From contig CACYHJ010000066.1 of NCBI GenBank assembly GCA_902774165.1, positions 1-18,299 on the forward strand: a stretch of 18,299 nucleotides of DNA, written 5' to 3'. The stretch comes from Oscillospiraceae bacterium. Its GTDB lineage: Bacteria > Bacillota > Clostridia > Oscillospirales > Acutalibacteraceae. Numbering within the stretch: position 1 is the stretch's first letter; each line of letters begins with the position of its first letter. Both the position numbers and the translations under genes were made by a program. Below the pieces are notes generated by a model. It was not told the DNA's origin, made no database searches, and saw nothing but the letters and a program-made list of their open reading frames with translations. Below, piece by piece: positions 7,948 through 15,408 of the stretch.

Positions 7948-8043
7948 GGGCAACACCGCACAATTCGGGCGTGCGGATTGCGCAGTAGATTTTTTCGTCA
8001 GATTGTACAGAGTCTCCGCAGGCAACCTGACGGTTGTCAAGGA
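7947..8043 (+). repeat. Left copy of MITE-like element (right terminus missing)
   Basis: This 97-bp block is identical, base for base, to 17417-17513 and in the same orientation. It starts with the left terminal repeat (GGGCAACACCGCACAA) but diverges after ...TCAAGGA, so it lacks the TTGTGCGGTGTTGCC right terminus found in the other copy. It contains an internal imperfect inverted repeat, CGTCAGATTG (7996-8005) and CAACCTGACG (8023-8032). It fills nearly the whole gap between the convergent GtrII-like and MBOAT genes. Confidence 0.9.
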
Positions 8044-8062
8044 GACCTGAGCTTTCCCTCCG

Positions 8063-9538
8063 TCAGAAATTCCAATAAAGGAACGCGGAAACTCCGGTGA
8101 GCGACATCACGCACCAGAACAGCGTCGCCGCGGTAAAGACGGATTTCCCGACCCCGGGCCGGAACCGCGCCGTCCTTTCGCCGGCGTTCTTCATAAAAAC
8201 GCTTGCCGCGAAGGCAAAGACGAACAGGCCGACCGGGAAAACGACCGCCGAGACCGGAAGAAGCTTGCCCGCAAACTCAAATCCGCCGGAAACCATCGAC
8301 TCCAGAAGCCGCGTCCCGGACATATGATCGGAAAAATTGAAAAACTGCAGATAAAAATCCCGCGCCTGCGACAGCGAATCCGCCCGGAAGATCACCCACG
8401 TCAGGTTGAGGAAGGCAAAGGTGAACAGCCAGGAAACGACGGTGATGATCCTTGATTTTCGTTTGGACCAGATCCCCGTCGCACGGTCAACGGCGCGCGT
8501 GAGTACCTGGGCGAGACCGTGAAGGAGGCCCCAGACGATGAAGGTCCAGTTTGCGCCGTGCCAGACGCCGCTGACGAGGAAAACGATGAGGATGTTGACG
8601 TAGGTGCGCGCCTCGCCTTTGCGGTTTCCGCCGAGGGGAATGTAGACGTATTTTGTGAAGAACCGCGTCAGCGTGATGTGCCAGCGCTTCCAGAAATCAA
8701 TGATGTTGACCGCCCGATAGGGAGAATTGAAATTGACCGTGACGTCGATGTTCATCATTTTCCCGATGCCGATCGCCATATCGCAATACCCGGAGAAGTC
8801 GAAATAGATCTGGAAGGTATATGCCAGCATCACAAGAAAGGCGTTGACCGGCCCGAGGGCGGAGAGCTTTTCGAACCCGGCGTCGACCAGAAGCCCGAAG
8901 GTATCGGCGACGATCACTTTTTTCCCGAGGCCGAGGGCAAAGCCGTACAGGCCCGCCGCAAAATTTTCGGCGTTGAAGCTCTTTCTGCCGGGATCGGCAA
9001 ACTGCGGGACCATCTCGTCGTGGGTGACGATGGGGCCGGCGATCAGCTGCGGGAAATAGGTGACAAACAGCGCATAATCGAGGAATCGGTATGCGCTGAT
9101 TTTTTCGTCCCGCCGGTAGCTGTCGATCACGTAAGAGAGCTGCTGGAAGGTGAAAAAGCTGATGCCGAGGGGCAGCAGAATGTGAAGCAGCGGCCAGTCG
9201 GTCCCGAAAACCGCGTTGACGTTGCCGATGAAAAAGTCAAAATACTTAAAGAAAAACAGACTGCCGACGTTCACCGTCAGCGCCGCGGCGAAAGCGAGCC
9301 TGCGCGCGCCTGTGCCCGTGCGCCCGTCCAGCATGATCTTGCTGAACGCGTAGTTCAGCGTCACCGAGGAAACGATGATCAGCAGATACCACCGGTTGAA
9401 GTATCCGTAAAAGAAAAGGGACGCGAGAACCAGAAAAACTTTCGCGGCAGTATATTTTCCGAAACGGTTGAACCCGAAATACCCGATCAGGACGACCGGG
9501 AAAAAGGCCAGGATAAATATATAGGAATTAAAAAGCAC
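8063..9538 (-). CDS. MBOAT-family membrane O-acyltransferase (AlgI/DltB-type)
   Basis: A 491-aa polytopic membrane protein of the MBOAT family (PF03062), AlgI/PatA-like in motif pattern. Hallmarks are the start LFNSYIFILAFFPVV, the block LPLGISFFTFQQLSYVIDSYR, QLIAGPIV, FWKRWHITLTRFF (His287), YIPLGGNRKG, and the catalytic His327 in GVWHGANWTF. Such proteins move an acyl group from a cytoplasmic donor (acyl-CoA, acyl-carrier protein) to an extracytoplasmic partner or glycan. The GTG start at 9538 is backed by AAGGAGG eight bases upstream, overlapping the stop of the SGNH-like gene 13 bases away, so the two are clearly one transcript. In this island the natural donor would be the ACP or the NRPS product. 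The acceptor may be the SGNH-like protein, a wall polymer or a lipid (inference). Confidence 0.94.
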   Translation of the reverse strand: MLFNSYIFILAFFPVVLIGYFGFNRFGKYTAAKVFLVLASLFFYGYFNRWYLLIIVSSVTLNYAFSKIMLDGRTGTGARRLAFAAALTVNVGSLFFFKYFDFFIGNVNAVFGTDWPLLHILLPLGISFFTFQQLSYVIDSYRRDEKISAYRFLDYALFVTYFPQLIAGPIVTHDEMVPQFADPGRKSFNAENFAAGLYGFALGLGKKVIVADTFGLLVDAGFEKLSALGPVNAFLVMLAYTFQIYFDFSGYCDMAIGIGKMMNIDVTVNFNSPYRAVNIIDFWKRWHITLTRFFTKYVYIPLGGNRKGEARTYVNILIVFLVSGVWHGANWTFIVWGLLHGLAQVLTRAVDRATGIWSKRKSRIITVVSWLFTFAFLNLTWVIFRADSLSQARDFYLQFFNFSDHMSGTRLLESMVSGGFEFAGKLLPVSAVVFPVGLFVFAFAASVFMKNAGERTARFRPGVGKSVFTAATLFWCVMSLTGVSAFLYWNF

Positions 9539-9551
9539 GGAACCCGCCTCC

Positions 9552-10589
9552 TTACCCGATCAGGGACGCGTAGTCGAAGCCGTCGGCATATTCAAAAAGC
9601 CGGTCGATCTTCTCCCGGTACGTTTCGGGCGACAGCAGCCCGGTATCCTCTCGCATACGCCGGACCATGATCCCGCAGACCTCGGGCGAGCAGTGCGCCT
9701 CATCCACGTAATTGTCAAGATCGCTGATGATCCCGAGCATTTCATCATCCGACCAGAGATACACCCTGACGTTGGGATATTCCATCAGCGTTTCGCAAAT
9801 CATGGGAAATACCGCACGCCAGCAGCCGGTGTTTTTCTCCTCCCGGACCTTATACCAGTACAAAATGCTGACCGGCGTGAAGAAAAAGCGGAATTCGGTC
9901 TCCGGCATGGCTTCGATATACGGCAGCAGAACCTCCAGATTCCCGGAAGCGCGGGCAAGCGCGTCCGGCGTTGACGGTTCCTCTTCGACAACGTCGATCG
10001 CATCGCGGCTGTTGATCACGGCCTCTTTGCCTCTCGCGTCCCGCAGAAAGGCGGCGTCAACGTCGGGAACGGTACCGGCAAGGTTCTGCCGGATCGCGTC
10101 CAGCGCGATGGACAGCGTCCCGAAATTATAAAAATAACCGACGTCGTTCAACAGATTCCGGTCATACAGATACCCGGGGACGGTGGCGTCCGCCTGCGGG
10201 TCGGTCGACAGAACGGAATAGGGATCGATATTGCAGAAAATATTTTTCGGAGGCTCCGCACGCTGCTTTATGATCTCCAGCAGCAGCGCCCAGTCCTTTG
10301 TCGTCGAACCGGAAACGGCAAGCTTCACAGCCGTTCCGCCGAAGGCGTTTTCGACCGCGGACGGTCGGAAATTCTCACAGAACGAATTGCCGAGGATCAC
10401 CTGGTCATATTCAAAATTCCGCGCGACGCCGGCGTACTGGTACCGCTCGTCCGTCAGAACCGGCCGCATCCCGAACCAGGGGGTATGGTACTGAAACAAC
10501 GGGTCCGCCGTGATCTGAAGGCCGGCGGTCAGCATAAGGCCCGCCAGCAGAACGGACAGTGTGGAAATGATAAATTTCTTGCTTTTCAT
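9552..10589 (-). CDS. SGNH-hydrolase-like membrane-anchored partner of the MBOAT protein (DltD/AlgJ-like role)
   Basis: A 345-aa protein with a single N-terminal hydrophobic span (about residues 6-26) after MKSKK, predicting a membrane-anchored extracytoplasmic domain. An SGNH block I is visible as VILGNSFCENF, with Ser69 as the likely nucleophile. A block V-like DEAH gives Asp296 and His299, so a Ser-His-Asp set may be complete. Proteins of this kind pair with MBOAT acyltransferases and complete O-acylation outside the cell (AlgJ/AlgX, PatB, DltD). Start: the ATG at 10589 has AGGAGA just upstream; the frame is open to 10670 but without a ribosome site. The stop TAA (9552-9554) touches the MBOAT ribosome site. 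The protein is divergent, and I place it by motif and context, not by close family resemblance. Confidence 0.8.
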   Translation of the reverse strand: MKSKKFIISTLSVLLAGLMLTAGLQITADPLFQYHTPWFGMRPVLTDERYQYAGVARNFEYDQVILGNSFCENFRPSAVENAFGGTAVKLAVSGSTTKDWALLLEIIKQRAEPPKNIFCNIDPYSVLSTDPQADATVPGYLYDRNLLNDVGYFYNFGTLSIALDAIRQNLAGTVPDVDAAFLRDARGKEAVINSRDAIDVVEEEPSTPDALARASGNLEVLLPYIEAMPETEFRFFFTPVSILYWYKVREEKNTGCWRAVFPMICETLMEYPNVRVYLWSDDEMLGIISDLDNYVDEAHCSPEVCGIMVRRMREDTGLLSPETYREKIDRLFEYADGFDYASLIG

Positions 10590-10684
10590 GGGATTCTCCT
10601 GAATGATTTGCGCGGGGCGTTTTCCATCGGGGACAGAAACTCCGCATACGGCGGCAGCCCGGAGCGACAAAGCGCCGGGGCCGC

Positions 10685-11539
10685 TCAGCCATTCTTCCTA
10701 CGCTGTTTTCCGGGCGTCCGGTGTTTGTTCCCGCTCTTCTTTTCAAAATGTCTGCCGTAAAACGCTTTGTATTTCGCAGATACGAAAGCGTCGAGGTCCG
10801 CGCCGCGTTTTCTCATGACGAAAAAGGCGGCAAGCCCCAGAGCGAAGAAGACGATGCTCATCAGCTGGTAAGCGTCCAGCGGGCCGAGAACGTTCGGAAA
10901 ATCATCCCTTAAAAACTCCGTCAGGAACCGGGACGCGGAATACACCGTCACATACAGCGGGAAGACCGTGCCGACGCGTTTTTTCTTTCTTTCATAGATC
11001 ACAAAAAGGAGAAACAGCGCGAGGGCGACGCCGGATTCCACCAGCTGAACGGGGAACTCCCTGCGGTTGGTCTCAAGGTTGAAGTAAAACGTATCCGCCG
11101 CGAACCCGGAGCAGCAGCCGTCGAAAAAGCACGCAAGCTTGCTGATCGACAAAAACAGCGGCAGCCCGGGGGAATACAGATCGAAGTACCGGGCGGGCGG
11201 GCACAGGAACAGAAGGGAGCAGACCGACGCGGCAAGGACCCACGCCACCAGCGTGCCGTAATAATTCGCGTTGCCCGCGGTAAACCACTTTCCGAACGCG
11301 GGGTTCACGGTCAGAAGCAGCCCCAGGAACAGCAGCATCAGCACCACAAGCTGGGCCAGCGTGCGCAGCAGCGCGTGAAGCGGTTTTTTGAACCGCTGGA
11401 TTCCCGCGGTGAACAAGCTGACGCTCTGGATCCGGTCCTTCTGAAAAATCAGGTAGACCAGCATGCACATCGCGCCGAGCCGGTTCAGAAGGTCATAGAG
11501 ATGAATGCTCGTTCCGAGCACGTCCACAGTCTTCAGCAT
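10685..11539 (-). CDS. Lgt-like (prolipoprotein diacylglyceryl transferase family) membrane protein, variant active site
   Basis: A 284-aa polytopic membrane protein. Its core fits the Lgt family (PF01790): SKLACFFDGCCSG (133-145), FPVQLVESG (162-170, compare HPSQLYE) and SASRFLTEFLRD (201-212, with Arg204 matching the essential C-terminal Arg of E. coli Lgt). In the signature block the usual Arg, Asn and Glu are replaced by Lys134, Cys137 and Cys142, and the HGGL motif is represented by YYGTL (93-97). This CC-type variant is therefore unlikely to be the housekeeping lipoprotein enzyme. The Lys/Arg-rich C-terminal tail is cytoplasmic. The gene starts 6 bases after the NRPS stop and its ribosome site AGAGGTGA overlaps that stop, indicating tight coupling. 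A role in moving a glyceryl-lipid or acyl unit onto the NRPS product is inference. Confidence 0.8.
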   Translation of the reverse strand: MLKTVDVLGTSIHLYDLLNRLGAMCMLVYLIFQKDRIQSVSLFTAGIQRFKKPLHALLRTLAQLVVLMLLFLGLLLTVNPAFGKWFTAGNANYYGTLVAWVLAASVCSLLFLCPPARYFDLYSPGLPLFLSISKLACFFDGCCSGFAADTFYFNLETNRREFPVQLVESGVALALFLLFVIYERKKKRVGTVFPLYVTVYSASRFLTEFLRDDFPNVLGPLDAYQLMSIVFFALGLAAFFVMRKRGADLDAFVSAKYKAFYGRHFEKKSGNKHRTPGKQRRKNG

Positions 11540-11545
11540 TCCGTT

Positions 11546-14500
11546 TCACCTCTCAAGAAACAGTCGGATCAGAACGTCCGGCCGTTCCGACTGGAAATAA
11601 TGCGAGTCGCCCTCCAGCAGAAGGACCCCGTCCACAGGCTCCGCGTATTTCCGCCAGCGCCGTTTCGCGAAGGGATAGGCCCTTGTAAACAGATCCTTTT
11701 TGCAAAGCACCACCGTCAATGGACAGTTCTGCGGGAAGCGCCTGCCGGAAAAATAAGAAAAATACGCGTCCGTATTCTCCCGGAACCGGGAAAGAAAGGC
11801 GGAGATCTCGGCGGCGGGCAAATCCTCACCGGGGAATTTCGAGCGAAGAAGCACCGAAAGGATCTGTCGGTCCGACATCCGCCGCCAGGGACTGCGGGAA
11901 AGGGCGCGAGAGCCCGGCGGGAGATCCGCCCCGGCGATATAAGAAGAGACGACGCGGCGTTTCTTGTTTAAGATTTCAAGCAGCTTCAGCGCGATCGCCG
12001 ACCCTGCGCAATGGGAATAAAAATGCACGGGAACCGTCCCGGCAAGCCGGGCGATCTCTTCGGCGGCAGGTCGATACGCCTGCTCCGGCAGCCAGGGCAC
12101 AAACCAGAGCGCAACCGGAGCCTTCCGTCTGCGGCATTCTGCCGCCAGCGCCGTATAGGCGGAGGCGTCGCCGCCGGCGTAAGGGAATAAAACGACGGCT
12201 TTTTCCGCTTCCGGCGGCAGATACAGCGGCGAGAGATACCTCGTCTCCGCCTGCCGCGCCGACAGCCGGGCTCCCAGCGCCCGCGGCGTGGGATCCTCCA
12301 TGAATTCCGCGGCGGAAAGCGCGGACAGCGGCGCCTCGCAAAGCAGGCGGACCATGTCCAGGCTGGTTCCGCCGAGGTCGTAAAAATGATCGTTCCTGCC
12401 GACCTGCTCCAGCCCCAGCGCCGCGCGGAAGGCCTGACAGATCCGCGCTTCCGTCTCGGTTTCCGGCGGATCAAAGCGCTTCCCGGCGTCGGGGACGGCG
12501 GATTCTGTTTTCATAAGCGCGGTCCGGTCGATCTTGCCGCTGGCAGTCTGCGGCATGATCTCAAGACGCGTGAATTCCTGCGGCACCATATGCCGCGGCA
12601 GCGTATGAAGCAGGGCGCCCCGCAGCGTCTGCGGCGGCATGGAAGTCCCGGTATAAAACGCGCAGAGCGTCCGCCGGCCGGCTTCGTCCTCCCGCGCGAC
12701 GACAGCGGCGCTGTCGACCCCCTCGAGGGCGGACAGCGCGGCTTCGATTTCGCCGGGCTCGATCCGCTGACCGTTGATTTTCACCTGAAAATCGTTCCTG
12801 CCCAGGAAGATGAGATTGCCGTCCTCCCGCCAGCGGGCAAGGTCGCCGGTCCGGTAAAGCTTCCCCTCGCCGAAGGGGTTGTCGATAAATTTTTCCGCCG
12901 TCAGCTCCGGCCGGTTCAGATAGCCCTGGCCGACGCCGTCGCCGGCGATGCACAGCTCCCCCGCCGCGCCGACGGGCACGGGACAAAGATATTCGTCCAG
13001 CACGTAGATCTGCGTATTGGCGATGGGTTTGCCGATCGGGACCGGGTCGGTTTCCCTGTCGGCGCAGTCGTAGGCCGTCACGTCCACGGCGCATTCGGCG
13101 GGGCCGTACAGATTATGCACGGTGATCCGCCCGTCGTGATACCCGAAAAACGTATTGACGGCTTTTGCCGACAGGCTCTCGCCGGACAGGATCACATGCC
13201 GGACGGAACGCAGCATCCGCTTCGCGTCCGGCGCGTCCGCCAGAACGGAAAGAAACTGCTCAAACACCGTGGGGACAAAATGCAGGTCGGTGACCTGCCC
13301 CTTTTCGATATGGGCCAGCACGCCGCGCTGTTTATAGTGCTCCTCCGGCGGCAGAATGTACAGGGAAAAGCCGGCGACGGCAAAGCCGAAAATCTCCCAG
13401 ACGGAGACGTCGAAGGTATAGGGCGTTTTGCGCATGACGACGGTGGAGCCGTCGAAATAACGCTTGGCCATCCATTGGATCCGGTTCACGGCGGAGCGGT
13501 TGGACACCATGGCGCCCTTGGGCGTGCCCGTGGAACCGGACGTATAAATCACATAAAGCGTATCCTCGGGGGCTGCCGCCGGCGCGGGCGCCGCCCCCGG
13601 TAGGGGATTCGCCAGAATATCTTCAATGCTGCGGGCGCAGTCCGTCAGGCCGGCGTACCGCCCCTGCGCGAGCACAAGTCTGCAGCCGCCGGAGCCGAGG
13701 ATCGTCCGGATCCGTTCCGGCGGGTCCTTCGGCGAGATGGGAAGATATGCGCTGCCGCCGCGGATCACACCGAAGATCGCCGCCAGCTCAAGATAAGATC
13801 GGTCGCAGATAATCCCGACCACCTGCTTTTCCCCGCCGAGGGACGCCCGCACAAAGGCGTCGATCTTTGCCGCGTCCGCCTCCAGTTGCCGGAAGGAATA
13901 CCGCGCGTTTTCCTCGCGGATGCTTCCGCTCTGATCCGGCTTCGCGGCCTGTTCGGCAAACAGATCGTAGACGCTTTTGTCTTTCGCATAGGGCGCCTGC
14001 GTATCGTTGAAGGAGCGCAGGATTCTCTGCTGCGCCTCGGCGGTCAGGATCGAATCGCCGAAAATCCTTGCGTCCGGACGCTGTGTGACGGCGTCCAGAA
14101 CCATGGAAAAAACCTCCGGGAACTGCGCGGCGAGCGGCTCGCCCGCAACGGCTTCCCGGCAGCGAAGGGTGTACCCCAGCGTGTGCTCCCGGTCCTTCAG
14201 GAAATGCAGCTCCATGGGCATGGGGGATTCGCGGGGATAAAGAACGCGGCTTTCATAAGACGGGTCGGTCCGGTAGTCGGTATAATCCACCGTGATCTCA
14301 TACAGCGCGCCGCGCAATTCCGGCCTGTCGCCGCAGCGGGAAATGTCATAGGCGGAAAATCTCTGATGCCGGAAGAGGTCGATCAGCTGATCTTCCGTCT
14401 GCTGCAGAAAATCGCAGTAAGTCACGTCCCCGATCTCCGCAATCAGAGGCACGATATTCATAAAAAGCCCCAGCGCCTGCATTTCCCGGTTATTCGAGCG

Positions 14501-15271
14501 GCCCAGCACGGGAACGCCCAGACTGAACCGGTCCGCGCCGCTGAGGGAATGCACCGTCAGCGCGGCCGCCGAATAAATCAGCACCGATTCCGGGATGCCG
14601 TGTCCGGCGCAGAATTCCTCCAGCCTGCGGACCGAATCCGAAGGCAGCGTGATCTGCCGGTTGCGGCAGCGGCGGTCGGCATTCGGCGGGAGCTGATTGA
14701 AAAAAACGGTCTGAAAGGGCTCGGAAAGCCGTTCTTCCCAGAACTGCCGGTCTTTTATGAAGCGGCCGGATTCGCGGTACGCCTGATCCTGCTCCAGATG
14801 CTGAAGATAGGACTGCCCCTCAGGGGCCTCCCCGGCGAGGTACCGGCGCAGTTTTTCATACAGGACCACCACGTTGTAGCCGTCGGACATGGCGTGATGG
14901 CCGATATTCAGAACGCCGCTCTTTCCCGCGACCTCGATCACATATGCGGTCCACATCCCCGGCTGACGGAATACGGATTCGTTGATTCTTTCCTCCGCCC
15001 AGCCAAGAAACCGTTCTTCGGTATCAAAGCACTCATACCCGAAGCGTCTGGGCGCAAAGGGCTCCGATTCAAAGAATAAGCCCTCCGCGTCCCAGACCGG
15101 GCGCAGCCGCAAAGCGTCGTTTCCGGCGGTGATCGCGTTCAGGCCGTCCTCCAGCAATTCCCGCGGCAGACGCCTGTCAAAGAGAAGATATGACGCCATG
15201 TTCCACGCGGGGCTGTCCGCCGAGCTCCGGTCCTGCAGAAAAACCAGATGCGATGCCGTCGGTCTGAACAT
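11546..15271 (-). CDS. Single-module NRPS, C-A(Ser)-T-TE
   Basis: A 1241-aa nonribosomal peptide synthetase. Condensation domain (1-415) with an intact HHAMSDG motif (His125, His126, Asp130). Adenylation domain (about 430-920) with YTSGSTGTPKG (576-586), NLYGPAE (720-726), YRTGDLARW, and SGKIDR containing Lys913. The ten pocket residues read D621 V622 W625 H664 I694 S696 L721 V729 D730 K913, nearly the EntF serine code (DVWHFSLVDK), so serine is predicted. Carrier domain with LGGTSLD (Ser970 for phosphopantetheine). Thioesterase (about 1023-1241) with SHCAG, where the nucleophile position is Cys1088, plus His1224 and a candidate Asp (1116 or 1193). There is no upstream module and no epimerase, so the C domain probably acts as a starter that N-acylates serine from the divergently encoded ACP. 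The ATG at 15271 has AAGGGGT upstream. No MbtH-like gene is seen. First gene of the NRPS-Lgt-SGNH-MBOAT operon. Confidence 0.95.
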   Translation of the reverse strand: MFRPTASHLVFLQDRSSADSPAWNMASYLLFDRRLPRELLEDGLNAITAGNDALRLRPVWDAEGLFFESEPFAPRRFGYECFDTEERFLGWAEERINESVFRQPGMWTAYVIEVAGKSGVLNIGHHAMSDGYNVVVLYEKLRRYLAGEAPEGQSYLQHLEQDQAYRESGRFIKDRQFWEERLSEPFQTVFFNQLPPNADRRCRNRQITLPSDSVRRLEEFCAGHGIPESVLIYSAAALTVHSLSGADRFSLGVPVLGRSNNREMQALGLFMNIVPLIAEIGDVTYCDFLQQTEDQLIDLFRHQRFSAYDISRCGDRPELRGALYEITVDYTDYRTDPSYESRVLYPRESPMPMELHFLKDREHTLGYTLRCREAVAGEPLAAQFPEVFSMVLDAVTQRPDARIFGDSILTAEAQQRILRSFNDTQAPYAKDKSVYDLFAEQAAKPDQSGSIREENARYSFRQLEADAAKIDAFVRASLGGEKQVVGIICDRSYLELAAIFGVIRGGSAYLPISPKDPPERIRTILGSGGCRLVLAQGRYAGLTDCARSIEDILANPLPGAAPAPAAAPEDTLYVIYTSGSTGTPKGAMVSNRSAVNRIQWMAKRYFDGSTVVMRKTPYTFDVSVWEIFGFAVAGFSLYILPPEEHYKQRGVLAHIEKGQVTDLHFVPTVFEQFLSVLADAPDAKRMLRSVRHVILSGESLSAKAVNTFFGYHDGRITVHNLYGPAECAVDVTAYDCADRETDPVPIGKPIANTQIYVLDEYLCPVPVGAAGELCIAGDGVGQGYLNRPELTAEKFIDNPFGEGKLYRTGDLARWREDGNLIFLGRNDFQVKINGQRIEPGEIEAALSALEGVDSAAVVAREDEAGRRTLCAFYTGTSMPPQTLRGALLHTLPRHMVPQEFTRLEIMPQTASGKIDRTALMKTESAVPDAGKRFDPPETETEARICQAFRAALGLEQVGRNDHFYDLGGTSLDMVRLLCEAPLSALSAAEFMEDPTPRALGARLSARQAETRYLSPLYLPPEAEKAVVLFPYAGGDASAYTALAAECRRRKAPVALWFVPWLPEQAYRPAAEEIARLAGTVPVHFYSHCAGSAIALKLLEILNKKRRVVSSYIAGADLPPGSRALSRSPWRRMSDRQILSVLLRSKFPGEDLPAAEISAFLSRFRENTDAYFSYFSGRRFPQNCPLTVVLCKKDLFTRAYPFAKRRWRKYAEPVDGVLLLEGDSHYFQSERPDVLIRLFLER

Positions 15272-15285
15272 AACGCGTCAACCCC

Positions 15286-15314
15286 TTTACAAATATTATG
15301 ATTGATGATATAAT
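15286..15314 (+). promoter_or_regulatory. Sigma-A promoter for the acyl-AMP ligase / ACP arm
   Basis: TTTACA (15286-15291), 17 bases, then TATAAT (15309-15314) with TGA directly before it (extended -10). The predicted start is about 15321, with a leader of about 88 bases to the ATG at 15409. It overlaps the region initially transcribed from the opposite promoter. AAATATTAT occurs at 15291-15299 and again at 15326-15334, and ATAATAT (15310-15316) forms a dyad with ATATTAT (15328-15334); either could be an operator. Confidence 0.8.
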
Positions 15315-15327
15315 ATCTTAATATAAA

Positions 15328-15356
15328 ATATTATCACAGGTAAAACCAAATGTCAA
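15328..15356 (-). promoter_or_regulatory. Sigma-A promoter for the NRPS-Lgt-SGNH-MBOAT operon
   Basis: On the minus strand there is a perfect TTGACA (plus-strand TGTCAA, 15351-15356), 17 bases, then TAATAT (ATATTA, 15328-15333) preceded by TGA. The predicted start is again about 15321, the same point as the divergent promoter. The leader to the NRPS ATG is about 50 bases. Confidence 0.8.
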
Positions 15357-15408
15357 TTCCCGGCAGGCGCCGGGATTCGCCGGGATGAAATCAACGGAGG
15401 GATTTTCA

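Noticed and set aside
7996..8032. Hairpin in the repeat element as a transcription terminator for the GtrII-like or MBOAT gene
   Set aside because: On the plus strand the T-run precedes the stem, and on the minus strand the stem is followed by A residues, so neither direction has the stem-then-T pattern.
10685..11539. Housekeeping prolipoprotein diacylglyceryl transferase (lgt)
   Set aside because: Key signature residues are replaced and the gene is translationally linked to an NRPS, so the plain housekeeping name would be misleading.
12386..13603. 405-codon plus-strand frame opposite the NRPS adenylation domain
   Set aside because: It lies wholly inside the adenylation domain whose motifs are intact on the minus strand, has no ribosome site, and its product has no recognisable motif.
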